Source of the DNA: Actinomycetota bacterium
GTDB taxonomy: Bacteria > Actinomycetota > Humimicrobiia > Humimicrobiales > Humimicrobiaceae
NCBI GenBank assembly: GCA_023379515.1
Contig: JAMCQQ010000554.1
Location: 1 to 10,554 of the forward strand
DNA length: 10,554 bases
Direction: 5' to 3'
Part shown: positions 6,347 through 10,554 of the stretch, in pieces
How the letters are laid out: the number at the start of each line of letters is the position of its first letter
Numbering within the stretch: position 1 is the first letter of the stretch
Notes under the pieces: generated by a model
Told to the model about the DNA's origin: nothing
Seen by the model: the letters and a program-made list of their open reading frames with translations, nothing else
The model's database searches: none
Made by a program: the position numbers and the translations under genes

Positions 6347-8668
6347 ATGCTTGGAAAAAACAATAAAAACAGCAGAAGAAATTCAAGAAACAATAGTGGC
6401 AATATCAGAAGAAAAGCTTATGATAACAATGATATAAGGAAATTTGACACCAGGCAAAAAAAGCAATACGTAAGCAGAAGGATAGAAGTATACGGAATAA
6501 TTATCGTCATGATTTCGGTACTGTTCTTTTTAAGTTTTTTTAGTTTCGGCAGAACAGGTATAATTACAAACTATGTCAATGATTATCTCTCCTATCTTTT
6601 TGGAATTACAAAATATATCATAGCCGTACTCTTATTTATATGGGGCATAAGCTTCTTTTTGAATAGAATCAAATATCTTCCTTCAAGGTTCGGATGGGGA
6701 TTCTTTCTGATTTATGTCTCGATTGCCGGGCTTTTAAGCCATAATTTTGAATATGCCAATATTTTTGACAGTGTACTTGTTAAGTCAAGAGGCGGAATAA
6801 TTGGCGCCGGTATATTTTATGGACTTTTTAAGCTTGTAAGCAAAGCAGGAGCCGTTACTATTCTTGCTGTTATTCTTATAATCGGAATTCTCATTGTAAC
6901 CAAAATATCTCTGATAGACATCATTAAAAGAATTACAGCCCTGGCTTCCAGGAAAAAGCCTGCTGGTGGTGAAACCGGTATGGAGGTTGAAACAAATATT
7001 GCCGGCAGCAAAAAACCCGAAATTAATACGGCAGGCAAAATAACAGGCACAGAGCTTCCTGAAATAATAAGCTACGATGATAAAAAATTAACAGATAAAA
7101 AAGTTTTTGATGCCGAAAAAGTAAGCCAGCCTGGTTACGGTACTTATGAAGATAAACAAATTGACGGGAAAAAAGATCTGGTAAAACAGTTAAGGATTCC
7201 TTTAACAGAAAATAAAGAAACGGACCAGAATTACAAGCTTCCGCCGTTGAGTATTTTAAAAAGATCGGATGCGCTGTCTCCAAAATTATATAAGCAAAGC
7301 GTAAGCGAAAATGTAAACACTTTAAATCAGTTGTTTTATTATTTCAATTTGCCCGCAAAAGTTACATCAGTTACAAGGGGCCCATCAATAACTTTGTATG
7401 AGCTTGCACTTTCGCAGGGTGTAAGAGTTCAAAAACTGCTTAGCCTCGAAGATGATTTCTGCGTGGCCCTTGGATCTCCGGACTTAAGATTTTTAACTCC
7501 AATTCCCGGAAAGTCTGCAATTGGAATTGAAGTTCCAAATAAAATCAGAAGTCTGGTTACTCTTGGGGATATTTTTTCTCCGGATGATAAAACCCTGATG
7601 AATGATCCGCTGGCAGTTCCACTCGGGAAAAACTTTTCAGGTGAAGTAGTTAATATGTCTATAAACAGCATGCCTCATATATTGATAGCCGGAGCTACAA
7701 ACTCAGGTAAGAGCTCATGTCTTAATTCCATTATTGTATCGCTGCTATTAAAAGTAAAGCCCAGCGAAGTTAAATTCATAATGATTGATCCTAAAATGGT
7801 TGAGCTTAGCTTGTATAATGGCATACCACATCTGCTTGCTCCGGTAATAGTTGATCCTAAAAAAGCTGCAAACTTGCTTTCATGGGTTTTGGACGAAATG
7901 AAAATAAGATTCCAGACACTCCTGGATTACAATTGCAAGTCAATAACAGAATATAATTTTATGGTCTCAAAAGATGCCGGAAAGGAATCTGAGCTAAAAC
8001 CGATGCCAACCATACTTGTGGTTATCGATGAGCTTGCTGATCTGATGATGGTAGCTGCCTCAGAAGTTGAGGATAGTATATGCAGGGTTGCGCAGATGGC
8101 GAGAGCAGTTGGAATTCATCTTATTATTTCGACCCAGAAACCTGTAGTAAAAATTTTAACCGGACTTATTAAAACGAATATACCTGCCAGAATTGCATTC
8201 AGGGTTACAGATTATACTGATTCCAGGGTAATACTTGAGCATGGTGGTGCAGAAAAATTAATTGGCAGGGGAGACATGCTTTATCTTTCACCCAGTGCAA
8301 ACAGGCCCGAGAGACTGCAGGGTGCTTTTGTAACAACAAAAGAGATCAGCCTTATTACAAATTATATAAAGAATCAAGGCAAGGCTGAATTTAACCCCGA
8401 GATTACAGGAAGAATAACAAAAAAAGAAGAAAAGTCTGCCGAGGATGACGAATTGTTTTATGATGCTCTAAAAGTTGTTGTAGAATTTGGGCATGCTTCA
8501 GCATCTTTGCTTCAAAGGAAATTGAGACTTGGTTATTCCAGGGCTGCAAGGATAGTGGATCAGCTTGAAGAAAAGGGCTTGATTGGAAGTTATGATGGAA
8601 GCAAGCCAAGAGAGGTCCTTATTTCCAGAGAAGAGCTTAATGAAATGCTGGAAGGAAGAGAGAATTGA
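6347..8668 (+). CDS. ftsK: FtsK/SpoIIIE family DNA translocase
   Basis: Septum-anchored hexameric DNA pump that moves and helps resolve chromosome ends during division. The 773 residues follow the family plan. A basic Asn/Lys/Arg-rich cytoplasmic N-terminus (1-48) precedes four or five membrane segments between about 49 and 187. A hydrophilic linker (about 200-300) ends in the motif YKLPPLSIL. The alpha/beta RecA-like motor has Walker A GATNSGKS at 449-456 and Walker B VVIDELAD with D561 and E562. The gamma winged-helix domain (about 700-765, ASLLQRKLRLGYSRAARIVDQLEEKGLIG) reads DNA polarity signals. The usual ATQRPSVDV is STQKPVVKI here, and the middle G of Walker A is N. ATG 6347 is the only start ahead of the first membrane helix; it lacks a clear Shine-Dalgarno sequence. 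The TGA overlaps the cinA start. FtsK versus SpoIIIE cannot be decided from sequence alone. Confidence 0.96.
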   Translation: MLGKNNKNSRRNSRNNSGNIRRKAYDNNDIRKFDTRQKKQYVSRRIEVYGIIIVMISVLFFLSFFSFGRTGIITNYVNDYLSYLFGITKYIIAVLLFIWGISFFLNRIKYLPSRFGWGFFLIYVSIAGLLSHNFEYANIFDSVLVKSRGGIIGAGIFYGLFKLVSKAGAVTILAVILIIGILIVTKISLIDIIKRITALASRKKPAGGETGMEVETNIAGSKKPEINTAGKITGTELPEIISYDDKKLTDKKVFDAEKVSQPGYGTYEDKQIDGKKDLVKQLRIPLTENKETDQNYKLPPLSILKRSDALSPKLYKQSVSENVNTLNQLFYYFNLPAKVTSVTRGPSITLYELALSQGVRVQKLLSLEDDFCVALGSPDLRFLTPIPGKSAIGIEVPNKIRSLVTLGDIFSPDDKTLMNDPLAVPLGKNFSGEVVNMSINSMPHILIAGATNSGKSSCLNSIIVSLLLKVKPSEVKFIMIDPKMVELSLYNGIPHLLAPVIVDPKKAANLLSWVLDEMKIRFQTLLDYNCKSITEYNFMVSKDAGKESELKPMPTILVVIDELADLMMVAASEVEDSICRVAQMARAVGIHLIISTQKPVVKILTGLIKTNIPARIAFRVTDYTDSRVILEHGGAEKLIGRGDMLYLSPSANRPERLQGAFVTTKEISLITNYIKNQGKAEFNPEITGRITKKEEKSAEDDELFYDALKVVVEFGHASASLLQRKLRLGYSRAARIVDQLEEKGLIGSYDGSKPREVLISREELNEMLEGREN
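8652..8658 (+). promoter_or_regulatory. Ribosome binding site supporting the TTG start of cinA
   Basis: AAGGAAG lies inside the last codons of ftsK, about eight bases from the TTG at 8665. With the 4-base TTGA start/stop overlap it supports TTG initiation and coupling to ftsK translation. Confidence 0.6.
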
Positions 8669-9981
8669 AGTTTTCTATTGTAAGCATAGGCACGGAACTT
8701 AGTCTGGGTCTTATTTTAAATACAAATTCCAAATATATAGCGGAAATGCTTACAGAATTGGGTTTGGAATGCAATTATATGATTACCGTAAGAGATGATT
8801 TTGAGGATATAGGAAATGCACTGAAAGAAGCTGTTAACCATAGCGGGATTATAATTATAAGTGGTGGGTTGGGTCCCACTGACGATGATTTAACCAGGGC
8901 GGCTGTTGCAATGGTTCTAAACAAAACTCTGGTTAAAAATGAATCGCTTGATGAAACAAGCTTAAGATTCTTAAAATGGCTGAAAAACAAGAATATCGAG
9001 GAAACCTTAAAAAGACAATCTTTTATCCCTGAAGATTCGATACCTATAAAACCAAGAATCGGGAGTGCCTCCGGATTTATAATCAAGCTAGGATCTGATT
9101 ATAGTAAAAAAGCTGAAGGGAAGAGCAAATGGATTTTTTCTATTCCTGGGGTACCAAAAGAAATGAAGGATATGCTTGATAATGATGTAATTCCTTTTCT
9201 GAAAAGTCTTATTAATGAGCCTTCATATGCGGAGGATAAAATAGGACCGGAATTTCTAAGAAAGAAAATATTGCTTACAACAGATATCAGCGAAAGTGAA
9301 ATGGAATTTAAAATTAAAGACGCAAAACTGCTTGCAAAGGATTTAAATGTCGAAATCGGAGTAACCGCAAATCCGGGCTTGATAAAAATAATGCTGCTTG
9401 CAAGATCAAATGATGAGAAGAAATGTGATTCCAATTTAAAAATTATAGAGAAAAAAATAAGAGAAGCAATAGCAGACAACATATACGGTAAGGACAATGA
9501 TAATATTGCAGATAGTATCAGGGAGGCAATAAATAAGAAGGACCGTAAAATAACCATAAGTGCCGCAGAATCTGTTACGGGAGGCTTAATTTCAAGCATT
9601 TTGACTGATACTCCCGGAAGCTCTGAATTTTTTATCGGTTCAATAGTATCATATTCAATCAGTGCAAAGGAAAAAATATTGAATATCAGCGATGATGTAA
9701 TTACGAAAAAAGGGGTTGTAAGCCCTGATGTTTGTCTTGAAATGGCTCAAAACGCAAAGAGAATTTTCCATTCTGATTTTGCAGTCGGCACAACCGGCGT
9801 AGCAGGACCCAAGTCTCCCGAAAAAAATAAAAAGATAGGTCTGGTTTACTGCTGCCTTATAGGACCTAATAGTCTTTCTGAGGTTTATGAAAAAAATTTT
9901 ATTGGTACCAGAACTGAGATAAAGTTCAGAGTTGCACAATTTATACTTAACAAGCTAAGGCTTGCAATTAATAATCTATAA
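8665..9981 (+). CDS. cinA: CinA family protein (nucleotide pyrophosphatase-like / NMN amidohydrolase)
   Basis: CinA proteins join an N-terminal molybdopterin-binding-like (COG1058) domain, linked to ADP-ribose pyrophosphatase activity, to a C-terminal PncC domain that deamidates nicotinamide mononucleotide in NAD salvage. In naturally competent Gram-positives the gene is co-transcribed with recA. Here 438 residues are complete. The N-terminal domain shows SIGTELSLG at the start, SGGLGPTDDDLTR near residue 70, and IPGVPKEMKDML. The PncC domain starts near 293 with ISAAESVTGG (S303, the expected active-site serine), SIVSYSISAK (Y330, K335) and TTGVAGP. The glycine pair that usually follows AGP (GPxGG...KPVG) is missing and reads KSPEKNKKIG, so deamidase activity is less certain. 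TTG overlaps the ftsK stop, and thpR starts four bases after the TAA. Confidence 0.94.
   Translation: MKFSIVSIGTELSLGLILNTNSKYIAEMLTELGLECNYMITVRDDFEDIGNALKEAVNHSGIIIISGGLGPTDDDLTRAAVAMVLNKTLVKNESLDETSLRFLKWLKNKNIEETLKRQSFIPEDSIPIKPRIGSASGFIIKLGSDYSKKAEGKSKWIFSIPGVPKEMKDMLDNDVIPFLKSLINEPSYAEDKIGPEFLRKKILLTTDISESEMEFKIKDAKLLAKDLNVEIGVTANPGLIKIMLLARSNDEKKCDSNLKIIEKKIREAIADNIYGKDNDNIADSIREAINKKDRKITISAAESVTGGLISSILTDTPGSSEFFIGSIVSYSISAKEKILNISDDVITKKGVVSPDVCLEMAQNAKRIFHSDFAVGTTGVAGPKSPEKNKKIGLVYCCLIGPNSLSEVYEKNFIGTRTEIKFRVAQFILNKLRLAINNL
9636..9668 (+). repeat. 33-base exact direct repeat, copy 1 (inside cinA)
   Basis: This segment codes for GSIVSYSISA in the conserved PncC domain of CinA, where it fits the family perfectly. 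It is therefore the original copy. It is identical to 10522-10554; the flanking base differs (T at 9635 against G at 10521). Confidence 0.95.
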
Positions 9982-9985
9982 AATA

Positions 9986-10554
9986 ATGCCAGAGCAAAAA
10001 GAAGACAGTCAAAAAAGACTTTTTATTGCAATTGAAATCCCCCAGAAGTTAAGGCAGTATTTCTATAATACAATTATCGGTATAAGCAATAAAAATCATG
10101 AGATAAGGGCAATAGTCCCGGATAACATCCATTTGACCCTAAAATTTTTAGATTATACAAATGTCAGCAGGATTCCAAAAATAGTACGGGCAATAAATTC
10201 GGTATCAGCAAGTTTTCCGGAATTTAGTTTTAGTACCGGAGATAGAATAAAAGCTTTTCCGGATTTAAAATCCGCAAGAATAATATTTGTTCCGGTTGAG
10301 GAGGGAAATGAAAAAATAATCCAATTTTATGATAAACTGGAAGATAGCTTAAATAAGATTAAGATAAGAAAGGAACCAAGAAAGTTTATTCCTCATCTGA
10401 CTGTAGCAAGGATTAGAAACATGATAGATTTAAGCGAGGAAATGGAAAATATTGGCATTGCGCCTCAAAAAAATGTTAAATGTGCACATATAACACTATT
10501 TGAAAGTGTATTGAAGAAAAGCGGTTCAATAGTATCATATTCAATCAGTGCAAA
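9986..10554 (+). CDS. thpR: RNA 2',3'-cyclic phosphodiesterase (2'-5' RNA ligase family), 3' end incomplete
   Basis: Member of the 2H phosphoesterase superfamily that opens 2',3'-cyclic phosphate ends of RNA. The frame starts at ATG 9986, four bases after cinA, and runs without a stop to the window edge; 189 residues are visible. The two defining HxT motifs are present: HLTL at H49 in NIHLTLKFL and HLTV at H137 in FIPHLTVARI. The N-terminal RLFIAIEIP is the family opening. Near the end, ITLFESVLKKSGSI matches the normal C-terminal strand, after which a YT-type continuation is expected. From about 10532 the bases instead copy cinA (see repeat), so the last seven or so residues are probably not real. 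No Shine-Dalgarno sequence is evident, suggesting coupling to cinA. A cinA-thpR-recA order in many bacteria suggests recA lies beyond the edge. Confidence 0.92.
   Translation, partial: MPEQKEDSQKRLFIAIEIPQKLRQYFYNTIIGISNKNHEIRAIVPDNIHLTLKFLDYTNVSRIPKIVRAINSVSASFPEFSFSTGDRIKAFPDLKSARIIFVPVEEGNEKIIQFYDKLEDSLNKIKIRKEPRKFIPHLTVARIRNMIDLSEEMENIGIAPQKNVKCAHITLFESVLKKSGSIVSYSISA
10522..10554 (+). repeat. 33-base exact direct repeat, copy 2 (window end, probable chimera)
   Basis: The last 33 bases of the window are identical, in the same orientation, to 9636-9668 in cinA. The first ten bases (CGGTTCAATA) also suit thpR, whose protein should read GSI here, so the apparent join lies in a ten-base microhomology. 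The remaining 23 bases do not fit ThpR. An amplification or assembly artefact at a contig end is the likeliest reading. Confidence 0.9.

Noticed and set aside
9099..9599. 166-codon open frame on the minus strand within cinA
   Set aside because: It is the antisense shadow of an AT-rich gene, rich in Ser/Leu/Ile/Phe, with no recognisable motif. The + strand codes for conserved CinA throughout.

Overview
The window is about 10.5 kb of AT-rich DNA (roughly 37% GC by eye). It is densely packed with housekeeping genes, all on the + strand: pnp (5' end missing), an M16 zinc peptidase, dapB, dapA, a ribonuclease J gene, ftsK, cinA and thpR (3' end affected by the contig edge). Gaps are mostly 4-60 bases, and two junctions are 4-base start/stop overlaps (M16/dapB and ftsK/cinA). 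This looks like one or two long transcripts. I see no tRNA, rRNA, CRISPR array, insertion sequence, phage gene or convincing intrinsic terminator.

The order pnp - M16 peptidase - dapB - dapA - rnj - ftsK is the arrangement known from Actinomycetota, and a related one occurs in Bacillota. Several FtsK motor-domain phrases (TDSRVIL, AEKLIG, PKKAA..LSWVLDEM) read more like actinobacterial FtsK. The low GC, the heavy use of AGA/AGG for Arg and ATA for Ile, and the odd window length point to a metagenomic contig. It could come from a low-GC, deep-branching actinobacterial-type lineage or another Gram-positive-like anaerobe. This assignment is an inference.

Layout: 1-1584 is RNA decay (PNPase). 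1602-2882 is an M16 peptidase with an apparent non-canonical start. 2879-4616 holds the two committed steps of diaminopimelate/lysine synthesis. 4642-6150 is RNase J, followed at 6151-6324 by a decayed C-terminal domain in the same frame. 6347-8668 is the FtsK DNA translocase. 8665-9981 is CinA. 9986 to the end is ThpR. The genes combine RNA processing (PNPase, RNase J, ThpR), cell-wall precursor supply (DapA/B), chromosome segregation (FtsK) and nucleotide salvage (CinA).

The window is mostly ordinary, with three points of real interest. (1) RNase J stops early, but its missing C-terminal domain can still be read in the same frame, without gaps, through two stop codons in a stretch of only about 19% GC. 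(2) The M16 gene has no ATG/GTG/TTG start upstream of its zinc motif; the best start is an ATA behind a Shine-Dalgarno sequence. (3) The last 33 bases are an exact copy of an internal cinA segment, joined inside thpR at a microhomology, which is probably an assembly or amplification chimera. I found no convincing novel biological system.
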